The notes beneath the pieces were generated by a model, which saw nothing but the letters and a program-made list of their open reading frames with translations, was not told where the DNA came from and did not search any database. Source: Chitinophagaceae bacterium (lineage in GTDB: Bacteria; Bacteroidota; Bacteroidia; Chitinophagales; Chitinophagaceae). Taken from it: DNA of 47,533 nucleotides. The stretch covers positions 1 to 47,533 of the forward strand of contig JANYCA010000168.1 of NCBI GenBank assembly GCA_025360525.1. Direction: 5' to 3'. Below are positions 26,200 to 33,577 of this stretch, piece after piece (positions within the stretch are counted from its first letter, which is position 1; the number at the start of each line of letters is the position of its first letter). The position numbers were made by a program, and so were the translations under genes.

Positions 26200-28035
26200 T
26201 TATTCCACCGTTACACTTTTGGCCAGGTTTCTTGGTTTATCAACATCTACTCCTTTGGCAACGCCCATGTAATAGGATAATAATTGTAAGGGAACACAAC
26301 TTAGCAGTGGAGCCATTATCTCGTGTGCCGGCGGTACAAAAAAAACATCATCGGCCAATGTTGGAGTTACCTCATCCCCTTCGGTAATAATGGCAATTAC
26401 TTTTCCTCTCCTTGCCTTAATTTCCTGCATGTTACTTATAATTTTTTCGTGATAACTGTCCTTTGTTGCCACAAATACCACCGGTAATATTTCTGTTACC
26501 AATGCTATGGGACCATGTTTCATTTCTGCAGCCGGATAGCCTTCTGCATGTATGTAAGAAATCTCTTTTAATTTTAAAGCGCCTTCCAAAGCAATGGGGA
26601 AATTATACCCACGACCCAAAAACAATGCATCTGTTGCGTCCTTGTATTTTTCTGCAATCATTTTTAGTTGATCCGCATTTTTTAGAAGCGCTTCTACTTT
26701 TTCCGGCACGGCATCCAATTCAAATAATAGCTGGCTAAAAAGCTTATTTGTAATGGTGCCACGAACTTTACCTATTTGTAAAGCCATCATCATCAACACT
26801 GCCAATTGCCCGGTAAAAGCTTTGGTACTTGCAACGCCAATTTCGGGACCGGCATGCGTATATGCTCCACCATCGCTCATTCTGGCAATGGAAGAACCAA
26901 CTACGTTTACAATACCAAAAATTATGGCGCCTTGCTTCTTAGCATTTTCAATAGCAACCAGCGTATCAGCCGTTTCTCCACTTTGCGAAATAGCCAGGAT
27001 GATATCACCTTTGTTAATAATGGGATTTCTATATCTGAATTCCGACGCATACTCCACCTCAACCGGTATGCGGCACAACTCCTCAATTACATATTCTGCT
27101 ACCAGCCCTGCATGCCAGCTGGTTCCACAAGCCACAATAATGATGCGGCTTGCATTTTTAAATGCCTCTATATTATTATCAACGCCACTCATTTTTATTT
27201 GCCCGGCTGCAGCATCTAAACGGCCACGAAGGCAATCATAAATTGTGCTTGGCTGTTCAAAAATTTCTTTCAGCATAAAATGGTCGTAGCCGCCTTTTTC
27301 AATAGCAGCCAGTTCCATATCCAACTTCGTAACGAACGGTGTAATTTTTTCGTTGCCCAGGTTTTTCAGAATAAGTTCATCGGGTTTTACAATTGCCAGC
27401 TCGTAATCATTTACATAAACAACCTCTTTGGTGTATTCCAGCATGGGTGTGGCATCGCTGCCCAAAAAATGTTCCCCTTTGCCAACACCAATTACCAGCG
27501 GACTTCCTTTTCTGGCTGCAATAATTGTATCAGGTGTATCCTCATCAATCAATAAAATACAATAAGCTCCGGTAATTCTTTTTAATGCTACTCTTACCGC
27601 TTCTTCAAGGTTACATTCGTTGTTGTTCTTTATGTCTTCAATAAAATTCAGCAATACTTCTGTATCTGTATCGCTGGTAAAATGATAGCCTTTATTAAGT
27701 AACTCCTTTTTTATCTGTGCATAATTTTCTATGATACCATTGTGTATCATGGCCAGCTTTCCACTTGCAGAAGTATGCGGATGAGCATTTCTGTCATTAG
27801 GCTCTCCATGTGTTGCCCATCGTGTATGGCCTATACCAATATTAGAATGAAGATTTTCTCCGATAATAAAATTTTCCAGATCCGCCACCCGGCCCTTCTT
27901 TTTATACACTTTTAAACCGCCATTGAGTAGTGCAACGCCGGTACTGTCATAGCCACGATATTCGAGTCTTTTTAATCCGTTTATTACAATGGGATAAGCT
28001 TCCCTTGGACCTGTATATCCTACTATTCCGCACAT
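26200..28035 (-). CDS. glmS: Glutamine--fructose-6-phosphate aminotransferase (isomerizing)
   Basis: GlmS makes glucosamine-6-phosphate, the first step towards UDP-GlcNAc for peptidoglycan and LPS. I use ATG 28035, because the N-terminal nucleophile must be Cys after Met removal (MCGIVGYTG); the frame runs 22 codons further but that would bury it. 611 residues. Glutaminase marks: GIGHTRWATHGEPNDRNAHP and MIHNGIIENYAQIK. Two SIS domains follow: VACGTSWHAGLVAEYVIEEL, AISQSGETADTLVAIENAKK, and the C-terminal NLAKSVTVE. No glmS ribozyme-like leader could be recognised upstream. Confidence 0.98.
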   Translation of the reverse strand: MCGIVGYTGPREAYPIVINGLKRLEYRGYDSTGVALLNGGLKVYKKKGRVADLENFIIGENLHSNIGIGHTRWATHGEPNDRNAHPHTSASGKLAMIHNGIIENYAQIKKELLNKGYHFTSDTDTEVLLNFIEDIKNNNECNLEEAVRVALKRITGAYCILLIDEDTPDTIIAARKGSPLVIGVGKGEHFLGSDATPMLEYTKEVVYVNDYELAIVKPDELILKNLGNEKITPFVTKLDMELAAIEKGGYDHFMLKEIFEQPSTIYDCLRGRLDAAAGQIKMSGVDNNIEAFKNASRIIIVACGTSWHAGLVAEYVIEELCRIPVEVEYASEFRYRNPIINKGDIILAISQSGETADTLVAIENAKKQGAIIFGIVNVVGSSIARMSDGGAYTHAGPEIGVASTKAFTGQLAVLMMMALQIGKVRGTITNKLFSQLLFELDAVPEKVEALLKNADQLKMIAEKYKDATDALFLGRGYNFPIALEGALKLKEISYIHAEGYPAAEMKHGPIALVTEILPVVFVATKDSYHEKIISNMQEIKARRGKVIAIITEGDEVTPTLADDVFFVPPAHEIMAPLLSCVPLQLLSYYMGVAKGVDVDKPRNLAKSVTVE

Positions 28036-28171
28036 AAGTAAACTATTTAAAAATGAATTGGGGTAAATTAAAAAAGCAGATTTTTCCCGGATAACAATCA
28101 AAAAAAATCTATGTTATTTGTAAGCTTGTAATTAAACAAAAAAACAATTTTCAATACTATGCAAAATAACG

Positions 28172-28231
28172 AAAATGGAGCTATAAATTGTAATGGGGCG
28201 ATTAATGCTTCGTTAATTGGAGTTCCATTTT
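28172..28231. repeat. Nested inverted repeats upstream of the phosphatase gene
   Basis: AAAATGGAGCT (28172-28182) faces AGTTCCATTTT (28221-28231), 10 of 11 pairs, and between them ATTAA and TTAAT make a second small stem around a TGCTTCG loop. It lies in the gap between divergent glmS and the phosphatase gene. It could be a regulatory hairpin or operator; no assignment is possible. Confidence 0.35.
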
Positions 28232-28318
28232 ATAATGCGTACTTTAATCGACAAACTAAAATTGTAAATGAATCGTTTATTTTTCAGATCTTGTAATTAT
28301 TCCCGAAAAAAACCAGCA

Positions 28319-28894
28319 ATGAAATTCCAAATAAAAAAATCAGCGATAAAAAACCTGCTCCTTTTGCTATCGGCAATAATTGTTGCCCATTGTTTAAATG
28401 CTCAGTCGCAACCTACAATTGGTAACCAAACTAAAATATATATTGTGCGTCACGCAGAGAAGCAGGCCGGAGAAGACCCGTTACTAACACCGGAAGGTAA
28501 TATAAGAGCAGGCGATTTAATGCGTGCGTTGAAGAGCAAACGAATCAAAAGAATATATGTATCTCAGTTTAAACGAACCCAACAAACTGCTGACAGCATG
28601 TACTTACAATTGGGTATTGATACGGTGCAATATAATGCAGATGTATCCTGCACCGATTTGTTTAATGCCATTGAAAAAAACCATGACTGGAACAAGCATA
28701 TCCTGATTATTTCTCATAGCAATATCATGCAAAAAATTATCTTAAAACTGGGTGTTATCGATTTTCCGCAACAGAATATTCCTGGCAATGAGTTTGATAA
28801 TTTATACCTGGTACGATTTAAAGATAAACAGCCATTTGTTGAACAAAGCAAATATGGCAGACCATCAACTGCATCGGAAACAATTATGCAGTAG
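28319..28894 (+). CDS. Secreted histidine phosphatase (phosphoglycerate mutase-like)
   Basis: 191 residues from ATG 28319, where a basic n-region and hydrophobic core form a signal peptide ending LNAQ; an upstream ATG at 28268 would put 17 residues before it. The catalytic motif is IVRHAEK (RHG-type with RHA), followed by TPEGNIRAGDL, SQFKRTQQTADSM and the second histidine in ILIISHSNIMQKII. Histidine phosphatases of this branch hydrolyse phosphate monoesters; the substrate is unknown. Probably periplasmic. Transcribed alone, divergent from glmS. Confidence 0.88.
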   Translation: MKFQIKKSAIKNLLLLLSAIIVAHCLNAQSQPTIGNQTKIYIVRHAEKQAGEDPLLTPEGNIRAGDLMRALKSKRIKRIYVSQFKRTQQTADSMYLQLGIDTVQYNADVSCTDLFNAIEKNHDWNKHILIISHSNIMQKIILKLGVIDFPQQNIPGNEFDNLYLVRFKDKQPFVEQSKYGRPSTASETIMQ

Positions 28895-28983
28895 TTGATT
28901 TTTATTTAACAGTTTTAGAACTCCTTACCCTTGCCCATAAATTAAAGAGCTGTTCGCAAATTGAAAGCGCTGCCTTATATTCA

Positions 28984-29040
28984 AGAGTACAAGAGGGCGA
29001 TGCAACGATGCTTATTCAGGGATCAGTTGCCTGGACAAAA
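28984..29040 (+). repeat. Dispersed repeat, copy B
   Basis: Shares GTACAAGAGGGCGATGCAAC and RATGCT with copy A (9809-9874), then, after a variable middle, CAGTTGCCTGGACAAAA. GCAAC and GTTGC could pair as a short stem. It lies in the gap after the phosphatase gene; the rest of 28895-29130 shows no gene. Confidence 0.65.
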
Positions 29041-29130
29041 AAAAATGAAAAGTATGGATTTTAGTTTGTGATAAGTCAGGAGTTCTGAGTTTTAGTAAAC
29101 AAATACTTACAGGGTATACTTATTGAATTA

Positions 29131-29185
29131 CTCCCAAAAAAAAGAGAAGAAACATCAGCCTCAGGCTTTCCATTTCTTCTCTTTT
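29131..29185 (-). terminator. Terminator after accC
   Basis: [17 protein letters not shown] arm (29140-29152) pairs with TTTCTTCTCTTTT (29173-29185), 13 bases without mismatch, with an inner AGCCTCAGGCT stem. Read on the minus strand it is followed by a T tract, placing it just downstream of accC. Confidence 0.85.
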
Positions 29186-29204
29186 AATAAAAAATTAAAG
29201 TGTA

Positions 29205-30542
29205 TTACTTCAAAACAAAACTTTCTAAAAATTTGGTATTAAAATTTCCACTCCTAAAATCTTCATTCTTCATTAATTGCAAATGGAACGGGATGGTAGT
29301 TTTTACCCCTTCAATAACATATTCGCTCAAGGCCCTGTACATGGTATCTATTGCTTCTTCACGTGTTTGGGCTACGGTAATTAATTTACCAATCATACTG
29401 TCGTAATAAGGAGGAATTACATAGCCGGCATACACATGGCTATCAACTCTTACACCATGTCCTCCGGGTGTATGGAGCACTGTAATTTTACCGGGGCTTG
29501 GTCTAAAATCGGCATAAGGATCTTCTGCATTAATGCGACATTCAATGGCATGCATCATTGGGTAATAATTTTGGCCACTAATTTTATGTCCGGCTGCAAT
29601 TTTAATTTGTTCTTTAATTAAATCGAAATTCACCACTTCTTCTGTTACGCAATGTTCCACCTGAATACGGGTATTCATTTCCATGAAGTAGAAATTGCGA
29701 TGTTTATCTACAAGGAATTCTACTGTTCCTACACTTTCGTAATTAATGGCGGATGCGGCTTTAATTGCTGCCTCGCCCATGCGCTCACGTAATTCGTTCG
29801 TCATAAAGGGAGATGGCGATTCCTCCACTAGTTTCTGGTGGCGGCGTTGGATACTGCAATCCCTTTCACTTAGATGGCATACATTCCCAAACTGATCTCC
29901 TGCAACCTGTATTTCAATATGGCGTGGCTCCTCTACAAATTTCTCCATGTAGATACCATCATTTTTAAAAGAGGCGGCGGCTTCTGTTTTTGCAGTTTCA
30001 AAAGCTTTTTCAATATCTTCTTCTTTCCATACTACCCTCATTCCTTTTCCACCACCACCGGCAGTTGCTTTCATTATTACCGGGTAGCCAATTTCCGCAG
30101 CAGATTTTTTTGCATGTTCTACACTTTCTAACAAGCCATCTAAACCAGGTACTACAGGAACCCCGGCAGCAATCATGGTTTGCTTGGCGGTAATTTTATC
30201 GCCCATGGCATTGATCATATCGGGCGTTGGCCCAATAAATTTGATACCACTTTCGGCACAAATTTGAGCAAACTTGGCGTTCTCTGCTAAAAAACCATAA
30301 CCAGGATGGATGGCATCGGCATTGGTAATTTCGGCAGCCGCCATTATAAAGGGAATGTTGAGATAAGAATCAACACTGGCGGGCTTTCCAATACATACCG
30401 CTTCATCTGCAAACTTAACATGCAGGCTATCTTTATCGGCCGTGGAATAAACCGCTACCGTTTTAATGCCCATCTCTCTGCAGGTTCTTATAACACGAAG
30501 GGCAATTTCTCCCCTATTGGCAATTAATATCTTTTTAAACAC
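29205..30542 (-). CDS. accC: Acetyl-CoA carboxylase, biotin carboxylase subunit
   Basis: AccC carboxylates the biotin on BCCP with ATP and bicarbonate, the first half-reaction of malonyl-CoA synthesis. 445 residues, the usual length. Marks: [20 protein letters not shown] at the start, the ATP-grasp glycine loop [38 protein letters not shown], and the active-site [11 protein letters not shown] then [17 protein letters not shown] ([16 protein letters not shown]). Downstream of accB with a 68-base gap and closed by a terminator, so accB-accC is one operon. Confidence 0.98.
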   Translation of the reverse strand: MFKKILIANRGEIALRVIRTCREMGIKTVAVYSTADKDSLHVKFADEAVCIGKPASVDSYLNIPFIMAAAEITNADAIHPGYGFLAENAKFAQICAESGIKFIGPTPDMINAMGDKITAKQTMIAAGVPVVPGLDGLLESVEHAKKSAAEIGYPVIMKATAGGGGKGMRVVWKEEDIEKAFETAKTEAAASFKNDGIYMEKFVEEPRHIEIQVAGDQFGNVCHLSERDCSIQRRHQKLVEESPSPFMTNELRERMGEAAIKAASAINYESVGTVEFLVDKHRNFYFMEMNTRIQVEHCVTEEVVNFDLIKEQIKIAAGHKISGQNYYPMMHAIECRINAEDPYADFRPSPGKITVLHTPGGHGVRVDSHVYAGYVIPPYYDSMIGKLITVAQTREEAIDTMYRALSEYVIEGVKTTIPFHLQLMKNEDFRSGNFNTKFLESFVLK

Positions 30543-30610
30543 AGTAAATAATTGAATATTATAAATTAAAAAAAGGTCAGGTAGGTTTTTGACTTTTTAA
30601 TTTTGACTGA

Positions 30611-31096
30611 TTAAGCAGGTTCCACCAAAAACAATGGCTGGTCATATTCTACCGGGCTGGCATCTTCCACCAACACCTTTACTATTTTACCACTTACTTC
30701 ACTTTCTATTTCATTAAAAAGTTTCATGGCTTCTATTATACAAACTACTTTACCTACAACAACCTCATCCCCCACATTTACAAAAATGGGTTTGGTAGGT
30801 CCGCTTTGGCGATAAAAAGTGCCAATCATTGGGCTTTTAATGGTAATCAGGTTATCAACTTTTGCAGGAACAATAGCTGCAGGTGCAGGCGCTGATGGTG
30901 CTGCAGGTGCAGGTGCTGCCGGAGCAGCTGCAGAAAATACCTGGCCTGGATTTGCATGCCCACCCTGGAAAATATGCTGTACCGGATCTTTCTTTTGTTT
31001 TACTGTGATTTTTACACCTTCTTCTTCGATGGTGATTTCTCCAATATTGGTTTTATTGATGAGCTTTACCAGCTCCTGGATTTGTTTAATGTCCAT
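30611..31096 (-). CDS. accB: Acetyl-CoA carboxylase biotin carboxyl carrier protein
   Basis: 161 residues. The N-terminal segment ([20 protein letters not shown]) is followed by an Ala/Pro-rich flexible linker (about 52-78) and the biotinyl domain; biotin attaches to Lys125 in [34 protein letters not shown] holds the 'thumb' region typical of BCCP. First gene of the accB-accC operon with its own promoter. Confidence 0.97.
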   Translation of the reverse strand: MDIKQIQELVKLINKTNIGEITIEEEGVKITVKQKKDPVQHIFQGGHANPGQVFSAAAPAAPAPAAPSAPAPAAIVPAKVDNLITIKSPMIGTFYRQSGPTKPIFVNVGDEVVVGKVVCIIEAMKLFNEIESEVSGKIVKVLVEDASPVEYDQPLFLVEPA

Positions 31097-31133
31097 GACT
31101 TTGAAGTGTTAAAAAGTTTTTAAAATCGGGCGG

Positions 31134-31166
31134 CTAAGGTAGGGAATGATTTATCATAACCTACAA
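31134..31166 (-). promoter_or_regulatory. Promoter of accB-accC
   Basis: On the minus strand TTG (31166-31164), a 22-base spacer and TACCTTAG (31141-31134), one mismatch to TAnnTTTG. It leaves a leader of roughly 35 bases before accB. Confidence 0.55.
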
Positions 31167-31261
31167 TTGTTTATAAAATAAAAATTTAGAAAACCGTCTT
31201 TTCTGTAGTAAATATGATCAAAAACATACCAAAAATGGCAATTTTGGGTAAAAATTACACA

Positions 31262-31301
31262 AAATGAAAAAAGGCCTGCTTTTTAAAAAAGCTGGCCTTT
31301 T
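31262..31301 (-). terminator. Terminator of efp
   Basis: AAAGGCC-T-GCTTTTT and AAAAAAGC-T-GGCCTTT form a long stem with one central mismatch; minus-strand reading continues into a T run. It begins 19 bases past the efp stop. Confidence 0.85.
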
Positions 31302-31319
31302 GGTTATAACAACTATAAA

Positions 31320-31886
31320 TTATTCTTTAACCCGCTCTACATATTCACCCGTCTTTGTATTAACACGAATTAGCTCTCCTTCGTTAACAAATAGTGGAAC
31401 GTTTACAGTGGCACCCGTTTCTACAGTTGCTGGTTTTAAAGTTTTGGTAGCCGTATCGCCTCTCATACCAGGTTCACTGTAGGTTACCTTTAAAACAATT
31501 TTATCCGGCAATTCCACACCCATGGGCATATCTGTTTCGCCATTAATCAACACGGTTACTTCCTGTCCATCTTTTAAAAACTTAGGCGCATCTACCATTA
31601 CTTCCGGCACGGTAATTTGTTCAAAGGTTTCCGTATCCATAAAACTATAGCCGGTATCATCTTTATATAAATATTGGTAAGTTTTCTTTTCCACTCTTAC
31701 CGGAAAAATATTTTCACCACTATTCCAGGTAACTTCTATAGTGCGACTGTTATCAACTCCTTTTAATTTGGCCCAAACTTTAGCCGCAGCACGGGCTGTT
31801 TTATTTTGTCCAAAATCTATAACTGTGTACAAGCTACCATCAATTTTAATGATAAGCCCCGAGCGCATGTCTGCTGTTGTTGCCAT
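31320..31886 (-). CDS. efp: Elongation factor P with Arg at the modification site
   Basis: EF-P relieves ribosome stalling at polyproline stretches. 188 residues with the three-domain layout: KOW-like N-domain, an OB domain (YQYLYKDDTGYSFMDTETFEQ) and a C-terminal domain (TATKTLKPATVETGATVNVP, ending EYVERVKE). The tip loop that normally reads PGKGxAF with a modified Lys34 is instead NKTARAAAKVWAKLK. Aligned on the invariant KLK (residues 40-42), Arg32 stands at the tip, as in the rhamnosylated EF-P of Pseudomonas (NKSGRNAAVVKMKLK). No modification enzyme gene lies nearby. The gene is monocistronic. Confidence 0.96.
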   Translation of the reverse strand: MATTADMRSGLIIKIDGSLYTVIDFGQNKTARAAAKVWAKLKGVDNSRTIEVTWNSGENIFPVRVEKKTYQYLYKDDTGYSFMDTETFEQITVPEVMVDAPKFLKDGQEVTVLINGETDMPMGVELPDKIVLKVTYSEPGMRGDTATKTLKPATVETGATVNVPLFVNEGELIRVNTKTGEYVERVKE

Positions 31887-31895
31887 AATATGTTA

Positions 31896-31915
31896 TCTCC
31901 TTACCGCCAATGCGG
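31896..31915 (-). promoter_or_regulatory. Strong Shine-Dalgarno and adjacent hairpin before efp
   Basis: AAGGAGA (31902-31896) lies 9 bases before the efp ATG, a strong SD that most genes here lack. Directly upstream CCGC-ATTG-GCGG (31915-31904) can form a 4-bp stem. Together they could tune efp translation. Confidence 0.5.
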
Positions 31916-32028
31916 ATTGTTTTTGGTTGATTTTAAAAACCGATTTGTGGCTATCAATTACAAACCGGCTGCGAAAGTAACAATAGTAATGGGAAAAAGA
32001 AAATTTGAATGTATTGGAGAAGCAATTC

Positions 32029-32052
32029 AAAAAAGCGGTATCACAATACCGC
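32029..32052 (-). terminator. Terminator of the DUF1800-DUF1501 operon
   Basis: GCGGTAT (32035-32041) and ATACCGC (32046-32052) pair perfectly around a 4-base loop; on the minus strand six T follow. It lies about 140 bases after the DUF1501 stop and insulates efp. Confidence 0.8.
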
Positions 32053-32190
32053 AGATACGAGTTATAAAATTCAATGAGATGAATATTTTACTAAAAGAAG
32101 TTTTTATCCGTAAACAGACCAACAAACCTATTTGAAAAATGAACTAGCGAAAAACTGCGATAACGGCTTGCAGCATTTCACCATTAACAT

Positions 32191-33453
32191 CTATTTCATA
32201 ACACCGGCTTTGCCTCCACTCCATTCCGGAAATAAGATTTTATTGTCGTTGATATGTAGATGAGCATTGGCTACCTCACTGAAAATACTTCTGAAATCAG
32301 TCGTTACAGCAAGGTCACGGCCATCTGCTAAGTTTTCAATTGACAACGGTTTAATATCACCCAATACGCTTCCCCCATTAACGTCATTACCCAAAATAAA
32401 GGCACAACTTGCCCTTCCATGATCAGTACCGCCGGTGCCGTTTTGTTTTACGGTACGGCCAAATTCGGTGCTGGTCATTAGGGTAATGTCATCCTGCATT
32501 GGTTCTATATCTTTCCAAAAAGCAGCAATGCTGTTGCTTAGGTCTGCAACGTTTCTGGCGAAGATGCCATTTTCTGTCCCTTGGTTAAAATGGGTGTCCC
32601 AGCCCCCACTTTCCGCAAATGCCACTTCAAGGCCCACGTCCATTTTAATCATTTGGGCAATTTGTTTTAATGAATTACCCAATGGGCTAGCCGGATAAAT
32701 TACTCCCGTTGCTGGCCGGTAGTTTTTGACATCCGTTTTTTGCAACATTTTAATGGCTTCAAAACTTTCCTTACCCGTTTTGCTGAGCAGCGATGTGGTG
32801 GTTTGATCGTATAATTCTTCAAAACTTTTTGCGGCTGCATTGGCACCCATGGGATTGCCTTTTAACTGTATCGCAAAATCCTGCAGGTTACTGATGGCCA
32901 TCGTTTCGTTATCCCCATAAAATGAACGGGGCAAAGCAGCAGTAATACTTACTGCCCTAAATGGGGTCCCATCATGGCCCATTAAACCAATGGCCCGGTT
33001 GAGCCAGCCACTTGCGGTGCCTTTACTAAACGGTGTACCACTTTCCATATAATCCTGTGCATCAAAATGGCTGCGGGTGTTGTTGGGTGAGCCCATCCCA
33101 TGCGCAATTGCCAATCGTTTTTCCCTAAACAAACTTTCGAATGCACCCATCGAAGGATGCAGGCCAAACCTTCCATCCAAATCTATCAAAGACTTGCCTG
33201 CAGAAGCTTTGGCAGCATCCATAAACAACGTTGGCCGGGCTGCTTTCAAAAAACTATCAGTAAAAGGCGTTACTGCCATCAGTCCGTCCATGGCACCCCG
33301 TTGAAATATAAACACCAATATTTTTTTCTTTTTATAAGGACGAGTAATTTTATCACTGCCTGCAGCTGTAGCCAAAAAAGCGGGCACACCACCAACACCA
33401 ATGCTAAATAATGCAAGACCGGCTTTTTGTAAAAATGCTTTACGGGAAGACAT
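32191..33453 (-). CDS. DUF1501 domain-containing exported protein
   Basis: 420 residues from ATG 33453; the frame reaches 33498, but that extension is encoded by a TTATCAACTA repeat. The N-terminus SSRKAFLQKAGLALFSIGVG looks like a Tat-type or standard signal. DUF1501 features are ILVFIFQRGAMDGLM, ALAHGMGSPNNTRSHFDAQD (as IAHGMGSPNNTRSHFDAQDY), GGWDTHFNQGTENG and STEFGRTVKQNGTGGTDHGR, which resemble the metal-binding core of alkaline-phosphatase/sulfatase-like proteins. The function is unknown. It follows the DUF1800 gene by 124 bases; the two families habitually travel together. Confidence 0.9.
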   Translation of the reverse strand: MSSRKAFLQKAGLALFSIGVGGVPAFLATAAGSDKITRPYKKKKILVFIFQRGAMDGLMAVTPFTDSFLKAARPTLFMDAAKASAGKSLIDLDGRFGLHPSMGAFESLFREKRLAIAHGMGSPNNTRSHFDAQDYMESGTPFSKGTASGWLNRAIGLMGHDGTPFRAVSITAALPRSFYGDNETMAISNLQDFAIQLKGNPMGANAAAKSFEELYDQTTTSLLSKTGKESFEAIKMLQKTDVKNYRPATGVIYPASPLGNSLKQIAQMIKMDVGLEVAFAESGGWDTHFNQGTENGIFARNVADLSNSIAAFWKDIEPMQDDITLMTSTEFGRTVKQNGTGGTDHGRASCAFILGNDVNGGSVLGDIKPLSIENLADGRDLAVTTDFRSIFSEVANAHLHINDNKILFPEWSGGKAGVMK

Positions 33454-33455
33454 GG

Positions 33456-33496
33456 TAGTTGATAATTTTTTAGTTGATAATTGATAATTTTTTTTC
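33456..33496 (-). repeat. TTATCAACTA-type short repeats before the DUF1501 start
   Basis: On the minus strand TTATCAATTATCAACTA, AAAAA and TTATCAACTA follow one another, three copies of a TTATCAA word just upstream of ATG 33453. The upstream in-frame extension of the gene is made of this repeat and is not expected to be translated. Confidence 0.6.
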
Positions 33497-33551
33497 AATA
33501 GAGCTTACCTGCTCAGCGTAACCTAACACTTCTAAAGCCCATGCATTTTCT

Positions 33552-33568
33552 CCTCCCCTGCGGGGAGG
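33552..33568. repeat. GC-rich hairpin between DUF1800 and DUF1501
   Basis: CCTCCCC (33552-33558) pairs with GGGGAGG (33562-33568) around TGC, followed by CCGGGAGGG. It is far richer in GC than its surroundings, starts 10 bases past the DUF1800 stop and has no T tract, so it looks like a dispersed repeat element or mRNA-stability hairpin and not a terminator. Confidence 0.55.
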
Positions 33569-33577
33569 CCGGGAGGG

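Noticed and set aside
26753..27241. 162-codon plus-strand ORF
   Set aside because: Antisense shadow of glmS; no promoter or homology signal.
28036..28267. glmS riboswitch/ribozyme upstream of glmS
   Set aside because: The leader is short and AT-rich, and none of the glmS ribozyme core could be recognised.
31806..32135. 109-codon plus-strand ORF partly in the efp-DUF1501 gap
   Set aside because: Its first part is antisense to efp and its second part runs through the perfect GCGGTAT/ATACCGC hairpin, which works as a minus-strand terminator; no domain visible.
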